Assembly (NCBI GenBank): GCA_026214975.1 | Contig: JAOBSW010000397.1 | Coordinates: 1 to 64,000, forward strand | Reading direction: 5' to 3' | DNA length: 64,000 bases | From: Gentiana macrophylla | Lineage: Eukaryota > Streptophyta > Magnoliopsida > Gentianales > Gentianaceae | In this document: positions 1 to 10,559 of the stretch, piece by piece | Layout of the letters: the number at the start of each line of letters is the position of its first letter | Position numbering within the stretch: the first letter of the stretch is position 1 | Made by a program: the position numbers and the translations under genes | The notes under the pieces: generated by a model | The model's input: only the letters and a program-made list of their open reading frames with translations | The model's database searches: none | What the model was told of the DNA's origin: nothing

Positions 1-385
1 AGTCCCACCATCACCGGAAAAGTCTCGATCATAGAGCATATCCAGGAATTCTGCCTGGCCTCTCTTCTAGACGAGGTTGCCTAGCTCAGGAAACAGATTG
101 ATGAGATCCAAAGAGGAAAGGTCGGCAAAGAAGACACCCCCACCTGGGGAACAAGCATGCTAGCCGATAGGATTATAGAAGAGGCACCTGAAGGGGTTCA
201 CTACCCCAATTTCCAGAGTTATACAGGGCAACCTGCCCTTATGACTGGCTCACAGCTTTCCAAGCAAAGTCTCATTGGCCACCAAGAGTCAGGTTGCGTG
301 GCGCATTGCCTTTGTTGGTGCCATGCAAGACAAAAAGGCCTCATGGATCAAGAATCTGCCACCACGATCAATTAACTCCTTGTCT
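1..385 (+). pseudogene. Degenerate Ty3/gypsy gag-like fragment
   Basis: One reading of this stretch, with stops upstream, ends in a segment containing WIKNLPPRSIN (about 340-372). This resembles the end of the plant retrotransposon gag domain, where a Trp, a Leu-Pro-Pro and a Ser-Ile are usual. Nothing upstream reads through, and the coding similarity stops near 385, where an LTR-like sequence begins. I infer a truncated gag relic. The match is short, so confidence is low. Confidence 0.3.
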
Positions 386-390
386 GGTGA

Positions 391-833
391 TGTTGAAATA
401 GTGTCATAAACCCAATCGGGTTGGACCGGATCCGACCAGGTCGGATCATTTCTACTGTTTCTTTATGTTTGTAGATATATTAAATGGCTTTCTGTTATTA
501 TATATATTTGTTCGTTTAACAAACCAATTATGATATTGTATATAAGATAACGTCCTTTGTGTCAAATTGTGAAAGAGAAATCATAATAGTGATTATGGTT
601 GATGAGATCTCGACTCACTTTAAAAGGTTTCATACTTAAATGTCTCTAGTCGTATGTGCTATTAAATGGACATTAATAGTGCGATTAAACTAGAATGTAT
701 TAGATGTCTTCATATTATGAAGATAGGGATATATCTCGCCTATCAAGTGTAGAGACACTTGGATCGTGACGTGGACGTGTATTAGATAATGCCTACGTTG
801 GGGATCGACCCACTTACTTTATTAAGTGTCGCA
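391..833. mobile_element. Left part of an LTR-like sequence interrupted by the 7.6-kb element
   Basis: This AT-rich non-coding stretch runs up to the target-site duplication of the nested LTR element and resumes at 8416. With the insertion removed, 391 begins TGTTGAAATA and the right part can end in GTGTAACA near 9892. That would give an LTR-like unit of about 1.9 kb with TGTTR/YAACA ends. No flanking duplication was found and no second copy lies in the window, so the LTR reading is inference. Confidence 0.3.
829..833. repeat. Target-site duplication TCGCA (partner at 8411-8415)
   Basis: The five bases directly before the left LTR (829-833) are identical to the five directly after the right LTR (8411-8415). 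A 5-bp duplication is what LTR-retrotransposon integrases produce, so this pair fixes both ends of the 834-8410 element. Confidence 0.93.
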
Positions 834-2275
834 TGATCGCGTGTAAGTCACTAACATCGATATTACTAGCAAGAATACTAGGTACATCATAGTATAGTAA
901 ATGTGAATCAAGGTCGATCCCACAGAGACGATGCAATTCTAAGTATAAATGATTCTAACCTAATTAAGAAGCAACATAGAAGTGGTCATGGACCAAAAAT
1001 AAACATAAAGAAAATGTGGTATTTCTCCCCCTCTTCTCACCGATCTACTAACTTGGATTAGTTAATCGTTATGTTTACTTCTACACATAATTTCCTTAAA
1101 TTAATCGAGCGAGCGTTTGATTTAATTATCATCAGCTATGGGTGCAACTCCTAACCCTATCTACTCTGACAATGGTAGTAGACAATCTATATGCAAGCTA
1201 CCCTCCTTAATTGGCCTGTAATAGCCCATACGCATAAAGAACTAGAATTGCCGATATCGAGCGCTAACTCATACCGATAACCCGCCTAGACAGCTGTCGA
1301 CATTGATCAGCACGTTTCTAGGGTCCATTCAAGACTATGTCCAAACTTAGCACTTCACTATTCGTATTTCATGCCAGTTTATGATTACAATAAGCAAATT
1401 GGCCAGATCTAACCTACTGTTAATTAAACATGTTGATCAACATAGCTGTAGTGAATCCCAGTTTTAGGTTTTCTAATTATTGCCGCGGTAAACCGGTATA
1501 GACCTCCGGTTTACCGGGGTCGGATTTTCCTATTCCTGGATCTACATTGCTCACATATGATTAAAATACGTAAATCATGGGGTCTTTAAACATGCAGATT
1601 AACTAAAACACATAAATACGAACAGATCTACCATATTGAAGACAAAAAGGAACGTTCAAAGCTTCATACCTTCAACAATGGTGATCTAGCTCGATCTACT
1701 CAAGCTAGAGACGATGGAGAAAGGGAGAAAACCAGAAATAACTCCTCAAAAGCTTGGAATAACTTTATTTCATCAAATTGTATAAAAGGTTGAATATATT
1801 TGATATGATAATAATAATATGAAAGCTTTCAGTATATGCGGATTTATATAGATACAATAGCCGACTTATGACTCTCTAAAATCCTAACCGACCAAGTATA
1901 GGTGGCGAGAATCAATTCGTGTCCAAAAGTCCTCGGTTTACATCGCCCTAGACCATGTAAACCGGACCGATTTTTCTCTGTTTTCTTCAATGACTTCTTC
2001 TTGGACTTCAATCACTTGGCCCAATACACTTCTTTTTGGTTGGTGAGATCCATTCTCCAATGCTCCAGTCCGGTACATCCTATAAAACATGCAAAATGTG
2101 ACCAAACAAGCACTACCAAAACCTCGTGAAAATAACATAGATGAATTACGATCCCGAAACATATACATAGTATTTAACACATATTCCACATAATAACGAG
2201 CCTATCTATCCTCTCTTGAGCGAGAATTCGGGGTGAATAAAGGTATAATTATTGGTACCATTTAGGGCGTTATCA
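834..2275 (-). repeat. LTR (3' LTR in element orientation)
   Basis: This 1442-bp sequence is colinear with 6975-8410 over its whole length and has TG...CA ends. A TATA-like ATTTATATA at 1842-1850 reads TATATAAAT on the minus strand and could be the LTR promoter box. Compared with the other LTR it carries many C-to-T and G-to-A changes. Confidence 0.9.
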
Positions 2276-2290
2276 ACTACCCTCACTTAA
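2276..2290 (-). other. Polypurine tract of the LTR element
   Basis: Directly inside the 3' LTR, the minus strand reads AAGTGAGGGTAGT. It is purine-rich and sits where plus-strand DNA synthesis is primed in LTR retrotransposons. The position supports the minus orientation deduced from the primer-binding site. Confidence 0.6.
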
Positions 2291-3498
2291 CTTTTGATTG
2301 TCCTGAGAAAAAATGCGAAAAGAATATAACACTCTGATCAATACACAAGTTAATTAAAAACAACTATGCCTCACAAAGTCAAGATCAAGATCATGCCACT
2401 CATATCCATCGCTGATGCATTAAATACTATTCATGTCATGAGCCATTGTGTGTGTGCAATAACTTTCACAACCGCTTAGTAATGCAGAAACTCTCACATT
2501 ACGTCAACCCGTAGTCGAACTAACCAGTCTCGAACATGTTATTTATAAGTCAAATTAACTGGCAAGGCAGATTGAGAACCGAGTATATATTACTCTTAGG
2601 CTCGCTTTTATCGGTCTATGCAAAAGTCGTACGTTTTACGCTCCATCGACTCAGATTTTTCCAAAGAGATTATAGATGTATATTTTTCAATGCACTTCTC
2701 ATTGATTTATCTACCCTCACGGCCCCACTAATGATAAACTACCGAATCCAATATTCATTTGCCTTCATAAGCGTTGGTGGAACATGATTCGTGATGAAGC
2801 CAGGGTCAACTCTAGTCAAAGCAATATGCCATCGACTACACACCAAGGGAAGTGAGTTATACGTGCTTAAAATGGTGGCTCATAACAGAATATGCGCTTA
2901 ATACGCCACTACTTGAAGTGGGCATTTACTCTTACTTGTGCAAAGTGAAACAAAGATGAAGTCAATTAACTCAAAAAGATCAAAGATATCATATTTTTTC
3001 CAAATTCTGTCGACATGAATCAAAGTCTAAGTGGTGAATCGTGCATCAAAGAGAATCAAGATAATCACGCAATTCATGGAATATAGTGCTAAGAAGCTAA
3101 GTGACGTTCCGCACCCCCACTTAAACGAAACATTGCCCCAATGTGTAAGGTGAAAATGAAAACGAAAAGGAACTTAGCTTGGTTAAGGTGGAACCAAAGA
3201 AGAATCGGATTGTCTTATAGATCATCGGGCTCATGTAAGTAGTCCATGAAGAATCTGCGCTAAGTAACTCAAACAAACCAAGAAGAATAGTGGTGACAAG
3301 AAATCGTATGATAAAATGGCAAAGAAAGGAGAAAATAATGAACTCCAAAACAAATTAAGCCGTCAAAATCATTAGATTATTAAATTACGCTACATCAACT
3401 AGATAGGAAAGAAAATAAAAGTAAGAAAATGGAAAACAACAACAATGAAAAGAAAAACTAATCCTCATCGTAATAACCCTCCCGGGTCATCTCTAGGC
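2291..3498. other. Non-coding interior of the LTR element
   Basis: About 1.2 kb between the polypurine tract and the first recognisable coding remnant. Only short frames are present and none has a recognisable motif. In element orientation this is the 3' untranslated spacer. Confidence 0.5.
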
Positions 3499-4479
3499 TC
3501 AAAGCCGAGGAGGTGGTCGAAGAATCCGAGGCGGCAGCTGCAGAAGAATATGCTCTATAACGAGGGCAATCCTAGGTGGTGGGGTAACAAGGAGGAATTC
3601 TAGGAAATATATTATCATGTCCACCTTGCGATGTAAACTCGCAATCTCTTGTGAGTGCTCCTCAGCAAGGCTCTCTCGAGTCCGTGGTGCTCCGAGGACC
3701 GAGTACGCTCTCTCTCCGCTTCTTCCAACCCAGATTTGCCATCTTGAAACCGATCGTGAACTAATCATTGGCTCAGGGTCTTCCCACTCATCACTAACCA
3801 TAACCTTGACCTCGTTCTCCAAAGCGAACATGTCAATCATCGGTCCATACGGCAACTGCTCGCACTCAGATATGGCGGCAAGCTCGTGAATACGGCTATG
3901 CATCAGAAGGCCAATGTTGACTAGAGATCCCTGCTCCAGATAGAACATCAACTCTGCCATGTTCGGTGTGACAGACACCGTATGCTTGGTCGGCAGAAGT
4001 CGAGCACAGACAAACCTATTAACCACTTTCCTATCCCATGATAGTTCATTTTCCAGAAAGATGGTGGGTGCTCCAGTACGATTTTGCTTCTATTGCACCC
4101 CAAAGAATTCAGCTATCATGTTCATCCTTTCAAGATCTTCAATGTTGCTCGAGGATGTGTACTCATCCGGGCCCACCGGTGGATTTCGAACCCCATAATA
4201 CTCATTGATCCGCTCGATCGAAAAGTCAACTCTAACACCACGGATCATCGCAAAAGTAGAGCCTGGGTTATGCGAAACATAAGCATAAAATTTCCTTACC
4301 ACCGTGGCATTGAACCGTGTAGGTGCCTCGCCATATCCGTAATGTCTTGTTCTTGCAAGGCTCGTGGCAAGATATCTCGCAATCGCCCACCCCACGCCCC
4401 ATTCTCGAGCAATAGGTCTTGTGTCCCAATGCCTCGAACGATTCGTATATAGCCAATGAATGGAATTGCTCAACCCCAT
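3499..4479 (-). pseudogene. Putative plant transposon protein (PF20167-like) remnant
   Basis: Two minus-strand frames form one broken coding region. The upstream frame (4479-4090) contains FYAYVSHNPG, GVRVDFSIERINEYYGV and the PVGPDEY segment. The downstream frame (4026-3499) contains RLLPTKHTVSVTPNMAELMF and a stretch ending LPYGPMIDMFA. Their order matches the conserved plan of the plant transposon-protein family often found in retroelements: a partner-like N part, a Pro-Thr-His segment, then a short C-terminal block. A frame change lies between 4090 and 4026. No biochemical role is known to me. The C-terminal tail is rich in Pro and Arg. Confidence 0.6.
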
Positions 4480-5686
4480 CTATCAAGGGATTAGCATCTC
4501 CGTAGATACTCGATAACCATCTGGGGACGAAGGATGATCGGCTACACTTTGGACCCATCCTGGATGATAACAGGATCGATACGGATGCCGATTTCGGAAA
4601 TAGTAACCATGTTAGCCGGGATAGGTCGTGGTTTACCGCCTGATTTTTCCGGATTTTTTCGGGACCGTGTGCTTCACAATGGAAGAAGAAGAATCTAAAG
4701 ACTCCACTAGCACAACTTGACACTAGACAAAGAATAGAGTGAAGAAAATGGTATGGTTTGTGTTTTGGTTGGTGAAAATGAAAGAAAGGTTTGGTTTTGG
4801 TGGAGGTTTGTTGGTGATAGTGGTGGTGATGGTGGTCGGATTTTGGAAGAATGAGAAATGGAAGAATTGAGATGATTTTAAGAAGAATATAGTAGATGGA
4901 ATGGTGATAATGGTGGTGAATGGGTGGTTTAAATAGGAAAAATGAGTGAAGGTGGAAGGATTTAGAGGGATAATGGGCAGAGAAGTAATTAGGGTGAGGA
5001 TTTGAGGGGTGATTGATGGGATTGAGGTGGTTATGGTGGAGTGTGGGAAAGGATGAAAGATTTGAAAGAGGGAAAATGGGACGGTTTCTCACGACTAGTG
5101 GTACATGGTGCAACGCCTGCCCTCCACGTGTCTCTAAAAATTTAGCTTTTCAATCTAACGCTCGTAAAACTCGAAAATTCGTGCTCGTAAACCGGAGGTA
5201 ATCTAGGGTTTATTGGGGCTTCTTTTCCCCAGATTTCTCTGTACTCCTCTTCTGCACTCTTTACTCAACCTCTCTGCTCAATTCTGACCTCAAATTGACT
5301 GGCCTCTTACTCCTTTTGTTGTTATCTCTGACTCGATCCTAGCCTATTTCACTATAATCCGCAACGAGTAAAAAAACATTTCTAAAGTAGACGGATGAAG
5401 ATGAAAAAAATCTCGTCCCTTCATCCGTCTATTTTTATTCATTCCTAATCTACCTAAGGGTTTAAGAAAATAGTTCTGAGTTTATAGTCGCCAGCTCGAC
5501 TTTCTTCATATTTCCGGTCATTTAGGGGTTAGAGCTTTAACTCGCCAAACTTTTGCTCCAGAGGTTCGCACCTTTACAGAACCTTTTTTAGCTCTCTTCC
5601 TAGCACGCCTCTCTCTCTCTTAGCTTGCGTACTAGGTCTGCCTCTATGTCGAGATTTAGACTTTAGACCCAAGGACTCCACACTTC
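4480..5686. other. Non-coding or low-complexity interior of the LTR element
   Basis: 4740-5060 is purine-rich on the plus strand (GGTGATGGTGG-type runs), so the minus-strand frame there is a His/Pro-rich artefact with no recognisable domain. 5200-5686 is pyrimidine-rich. I see no gene here. Confidence 0.5.
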
Positions 5687-6667
5687 CTACTTTAAGCTCA
5701 AAGCGTTCACTACACAACACGGAAGGACTAGCTTCCGTGAGCATCTTGTTGTGGTCCTTCTCTTCTCTCTCTCTCTCAGCATTAGTCTCATGAATTTCTG
5801 CTCAACGGTTTCTACTACAACCTCTCTATGCTTATGCCCCTCTATCTCTATAATTTCCACCTTCCCTGAATCATAATCCATTTTGCAACTTTCCGGCCTA
5901 TTATCTAGGGGCTCTAAGATTTTGAAAGATACAACATCATTATTCAATCTCAAAGTAATCTCCCCATTATCAAAATCCATGACTGCTCTGCTTATCGCTA
6001 AGAAAGGTCTTCCTAACAAAATTGGGGCACTTAGGTCCTATGGTACATCTATAACCATGAAATCAATTGGAAAAGTGAATCCTCCTGTCTTAATCGTGCA
6101 CTTCCTAAGCAGACCGGCAGGCATATCTCTAGTTTTGTCGATGAAAGTCATGGTTCGGGTTTGATTCATAACGACCGGAAGCTTAATCTTTTGGCAGAGA
6201 GAAAAAGGTAGAATGTTGCAACTCGAGCCATAGTCGCAAAGACCAAATCCTACTGATATACCATTAACAGAAATTGGAAGTCAGAACATGCCAGGCTCTC
6301 TTAACTTCACCACGGTGTCTGAGTCTAGGTAATCCTCAGGCTCAGAGAACATCGTGTCAGGATCATCAGAATCATAATCCGAAGATGATATTTCAATTAG
6401 CTCGATAGGGAACTCACCTGGACGATACGTGCTATACTCCTCTAAGTTCTCTTCAGGATATTGCTTGATTGCTTCTTTCTCTTTTTCCAACCACTTCTTA
6501 ATGGCTTCATAATGCTCTCTGGCTTCAGATCCAGGGTACATAGAAATCGGTGTGACGTTTAATATTGTCCGAGGCATATTGCTTGACTCGTTTGTTCTTT
6601 CAACTCCGGTTTGATCGAATCTCTGAAGTGTTCTGACCTTCCTGTGAAAAAGACAAAATAAAACCAA
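5687..6667 (-). pseudogene. Retropepsin-like aspartic protease remnant of the LTR element
   Basis: Read on the minus strand, this region gives an acidic linker ending KLREPGMF, then an aspartic-protease-like segment with LCDYGSSCNILP (around 6220-6245) and, further on, ILLGRPFLAISRAVMDFDNG (around 5950-6025). The D-x-G-S-S core corresponds to the catalytic D-[ST]-G loop of plant retrotransposon proteases, and LGRPFLA is a hallmark of the same fold. Two in-frame stops (near 6281 and 6043) break it. It normally processes Gag-Pol; here it is probably inactive. No RT follows, which is unusual for a protease-bearing element. Confidence 0.72.
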
Positions 6668-6951
6668 AAAAAAAGGTTAGCACCTTCTGCTTCAGTTGGG
6701 TATGATCCCAAATATTGCGGACTTACTAACTAAAATCAACAGGGAATAACACAGAATAATAGAGGCTGTCAGAATTCAATTTTCCAGGCCTTGGTAACCC
6801 GGGGGTAAACCACGGTAAACCGACCCTGAAATTTCTCCTTCTGGCAGTTTAACAAGTGCAGGTTTGATCCAGAACGACTCAAGACTCAAAATTAAAAAAA
6901 AAGACTTATTAATTAGAATTAAAACGTTTATATTTATAATTGGCCATTGTT
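6668..6951 (-). other. Leader between primer-binding site and protease remnant
   Basis: No recognisable gag lies between the primer-binding site and the protease remnant. The stretch is AT-rich, and the fragment CCCGGGGGTAAACC-like near 6797-6815 resembles sequence inside the LTRs. This is consistent with a gag-less derivative. Confidence 0.4.
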
Positions 6952-6966
6952 CCCGGCAACGGCGCC
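6952..6966 (-). other. Primer-binding site complementary to tRNA-Asp
   Basis: The plus strand reads CCCGGCAACGGCGCC, the 3' acceptor and T-stem sequence of plant tRNA-Asp. The element's minus strand is therefore its complement. It lies 8 nt from the LTR end at 6975. This fixes the element's orientation. tRNA-Asp priming is known for Athila-type Ty3/gypsy elements. Confidence 0.85.
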
Positions 6967-6974
6967 CAAAATCT

Positions 6975-8410
6975 TGATCGCGTGTAAGTCACTAATGTTG
7001 ATATTACTAGCAAGAATACTAGGTACATCGTAGTATAGTAAACGCGAGTCATGGTCGATCCCACAGAGACGATGCAACTCTAAGTATAAACGATTCTAAC
7101 CTAATGAAGAAGCAACATAGAGGCAGCCATGGACCAACAATAAACATAAGAAAATGTGGTATTTCTCCCCCTCTTCTCACCGATCTACTAACTTGGATTA
7201 GTTAATCGTTGCGTTTACTTCCCCACATAATTTCCTTAAATTAATCGAGCGAGCGTTTGATTTAATTATCATCAGCTACGGGTGCAACTCCTAACACTAT
7301 CAACTCCAACAATGGTACTAGACAATCTATACGCAAGCTACCCTCCTTAATTGGTCCGTAATAGCCCATACGCATAAAGAACTAGAATTGCCGATATCGA
7401 GCGCTAACTCATACCACTAACCCGCCTAGACAGCTGTCGACATTGATCAGCACGTTCCTAGGGTCCATTCAAGACTATATCCAAACTTAGCACTTCAATA
7501 TTCATATTTCATGCCAGTTTACGATTACAATAAGCAGATTGACCAGATCTAACCTACTGTTAATTAAACCTGTCGATCAACGTAGCTGTAGTGAACCCCA
7601 GTTTTAGGTTTTCTAATTATTGCCGCGGTAAACCGGTATAGACCTTTGGTTTACGGGGTCGGCTTTTCCTATTCCTGGATCCATTGCTCACATACGATTA
7701 AAATAAGTAAATCACGGGGTCTTTAAACAGGCAGATTTACTAAAACACATAAATACGAACATATCTACCATATTGAAGACAAAAAGGAACGTTCAAAGCT
7801 TCATACCTTCAACAATGGTGATCTAGATCGATCTACTCAAACTAGAGATGATGGAGAAAGGAAGAAAACCAGAAATAACTCCTCAAAATCTTGGAATAAC
7901 TTTATTTCATCAAATTGTATAAAAGATTGAATATATTTGATAAGATAAAAATAATATGAAAGATTTCAGTATATGTGGCTTTATATAGATACAATAGCCG
8001 ACTTATGACTCTCTAAAACCCTAACCGACCTAGTAGAGGCGGCAGAATCAATTTCGTGTCCAACAAGTCCTCGGTTTACCGGCCCTAGACCGCGGTAAAC
8101 CGGGCCGACTTTTCTCCGTTTTCTTCAGCAGACTTCTTCTTGGACTTCAATCACTTGGCCCGATACACTTTTTTTGGTCCAATTCAATTCTCCAATGCTC
8201 CAGGTCTGGTACATCCTATAAAACATGCAAAACGAGACCAAACAGTACCAAAACCTCAGGAAAATAACATAGATGCAGAATTACGATCCCGAAAACATAC
8301 ACATAGCATTTAACAAATATTCCACATAATAACGAGCCTATCTATACTCTCTTGAGCAGAATTCAAGGTGAATAAATGTATAATTATTGGTACCATTTAG
8401 GGCGTTATCA
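6975..8410 (-). repeat. LTR (5' LTR in element orientation)
   Basis: This 1436-bp sequence is colinear with 834-2275, begins TGATCG and ends TTATCA, and is followed by the TCGCA duplication. It keeps C or G at many positions where the other LTR has T or A, so it appears closer to the ancestral LTR sequence. Confidence 0.9.
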
Positions 8411-8415
8411 TCGCA

Positions 8416-9237
8416 TCATGTGACGATTGTGTAATTATCCTAAAACCGGAGTCTTCATGACATCACGGAGTGGACTGTCATAGTTTGACACTTTTGAAGT
8501 TTCCCTTAGCCATGGGGCGATCATACGGTAGTTATTGGGTGTGATACTGAAGAATGCGTAGGATTCATGTTGTTCGTCCGGAAATCGCGTATCCTAATAA
8601 TAAAAGTAAATATCCTAAAGGGCCTTCTTATAAGGAATGTGTTATTCTCAAAAGTCTTTGCAAAGCGGAAGTAATATGTTACTTCGAGAGAGTAGGATAT
8701 CTAGATTATAAGATACAGTCGTTAATGTATGACAATTGAGATACGACTGTACGGATATTGTAACAGCGTTAGGATTCTATTTACACAGTAACCGTTTTAC
8801 ATGAAATGTAGTAGTCATTGCATTTGACTCTTTCGACGATTGGGGGTCATGGCGTGTTGCTAGACGCTATCCTTGATCGTTAGGTATGAAGAGTATTTTA
8901 GTAAATGCACTTTTACCAACGGCCAACATATTCGGAAGTCTATCGGGTCACACATATAAGAGCATCTAGCCGGATTAAAATGCGGTTATAGTGATAACCA
9001 AATAAGAAACCTTTTTATCTCGACTATAAAGTGTTATAGTGATAAATTAATATTGTTGTATTTATTTATTATGAATTAATATAATACAAGATATTAATTA
9101 TGTTGATTAGTTAAATATATATTCAATATATATATGAGTATAAATGTGTGTATATTGATACACATGGATTTTGCAAATTAATTAATCATAATATTATATT
9201 ATGCAGTTTATATATGTGATATATACACATGTATAAT

Positions 9238-9275
<38 letters not shown>

Positions 9276-9892
9276 TAATATAATAAAGATATATTCAATA
9301 TTAGATATTCATAATATATATATTTTAGAAATATATAATATGAGATATTGAGTATTAAATGAGATAAATTTAGAATATCTAATTTCCTTATTTTACTAGT
9401 AAAATGCTTTCTTTCTCTTTACTCCACACAAGAAACTTTTCCCATTGGGAATAGGACACATGGAGCGTTAAGTCACCCTATGTAAGAAAGGGTGACTAGA
9501 ACTTTTGTATCATCACAATTTCTAATTTACTAGAAAAAGTGAGAGCTTCCTAGAGACAGTTTTGAGAGAGAGAGAAAACCAATCTAGAAACCGAGTTTTT
9601 CTAGTAGCAATCCAGGTGGGATTCCGGTAGGGGTTGTTCGTGTGGATCAACGTTAGAGACTAAACGCTTGGACGGCTTCGTGTAGAAACTACAACCGTAG
9701 ATGATAAAGCTTCGATCTTTTAGATCATCCATGGTAGTTCTTTTGTCTACTTCTTTTATGCTTGTTGCTTAAACGAAATAGATCTTGGTAAAAGGAAATT
9801 AAATGTTAAATTCCGCTGCATTCCTACATAGATTTCCTTATAGATGATACGATCCTTAGTGAGATTACCGATCCCTTAGCTCCAGTGTAACA
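8416..9892. mobile_element. Right part of the interrupted LTR-like sequence
   Basis: This continues the sequence cut at 833. It is AT-rich with a (TA)n tract at 9239-9274. The last part (9540-9890) contains a TTCCGCTGC motif of the kind seen near polyadenylation sites of plant LTRs. It ends GTGTAACA at about 9892. No protein is encoded. The assignment as an LTR is inference. Confidence 0.3.
9239..9274. repeat. (TA)n microsatellite
   Basis: About 18 TA units inside the LTR-like sequence right of the nested element. Confidence 0.95.
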
Positions 9893-9904
9893 TGTTGATC
9901 ATCT

Positions 9905-10119
9905 TGTGGTTAGAAATGGGCCTATGACACGGTTCCAAAATAGAAGAGTACAAGAGGCAATGAATTCTTTGGTGTTGAACATTTATTTGGAGCAATCCCA
10001 AAAAGGAAGTAGAGTAGCCCATGAAATGCTTCATTTATGCTATTGGGCTTGGGGAGAACGAAGATGGGCTTGGATAAATTCATGAGAAGTCTTTTATTTA
10101 ACTCTTGTGTCAATAAGAC

Positions 10120-10188
<69 letters not shown>

Positions 10189-10510
10189 TGCATTGGACTT
10201 GTTTAATAAGTGTCTTGTGGGCTTATATGTCACAATAAAGGCCTATAAGATGGCTCCAATTATTTCCTAGTCTACTTAGGATTTCATGAGTTTTCATTCT
10301 CCCACATTGTTTAGAAGATTTCTAATATTTTACTTTGTAGCCTATATAAAGGCATTCTACATACATTATTGAAACAACATATTATTATATTGAGTGAAAT
10401 ATTCCCCTTGAAGTCGATCGATTTAGACTTTATTAATCACGTGCGATGATCATGTGTTCAACATCTTTGATGATCATTTGATTATTTCAAACCGAGAATC
10501 CAACAATGAA
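9905..10510 (+). mobile_element. 3' end of a Ty3/gypsy element: polyprotein tail plus LTR-like promoter region
   Basis: The frame from about 9913 reads RNGPMTRFQNRRVQEAMNSL, which resembles the GPITRARxKxxxEAL tail found at the end of many plant gypsy polyproteins. Stops follow, and then a non-coding stretch contains a long (TA)n tract, a TATATAA box at 10343-10349 followed by AGGCATTCTAC, and pyrimidine-rich sequence. This looks like a polyprotein tail joined to an LTR. No second LTR was found in the window. Confidence 0.4.
10125..10184. repeat. (TA)n microsatellite
   Basis: About 30 uninterrupted TA/AT units, flanked by GTGTGTATAT on the left. It lies in the LTR-like region. The length is probably variable between individuals. 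Confidence 0.95.
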
Positions 10511-10559
10511 GCAAGACCAACCGAGTAGCTTAAGTGAGGATCCATTACAATTTGAGCAA

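Larger units (their letters stand above)
834..8410 (-). mobile_element. Complete 7.6-kb non-autonomous LTR retrotransposon (Athila-like)
   Basis: Two direct repeats of about 1.44 kb (834-2275 and 6975-8410) both begin TGATCG and end TTATCA. They bound a 4.7-kb interior, and a perfect 5-bp duplication (TCGCA) flanks the whole. A primer-binding site complementary to the 3' end of tRNA-Asp lies next to the right LTR, so the element points to the minus strand. The interior holds a retropepsin-like remnant and a plant transposon-protein remnant on the minus strand. I found no reverse transcriptase, RNase H or integrase. A tRNA-Asp primer is typical of the Athila lineage of Ty3/gypsy. I infer a large retrotransposon derivative mobilised in trans by an Athila-type relative. 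Confidence 0.88.

Noticed and set aside
4268..5113. A 281-codon minus-strand open frame rich in His, Pro and Ser
   Set aside because: It is the complement of a purine-rich GGTGGT and GAAGAA tract inside the LTR element. Composition alone keeps it open, and no domain is visible in its first half.
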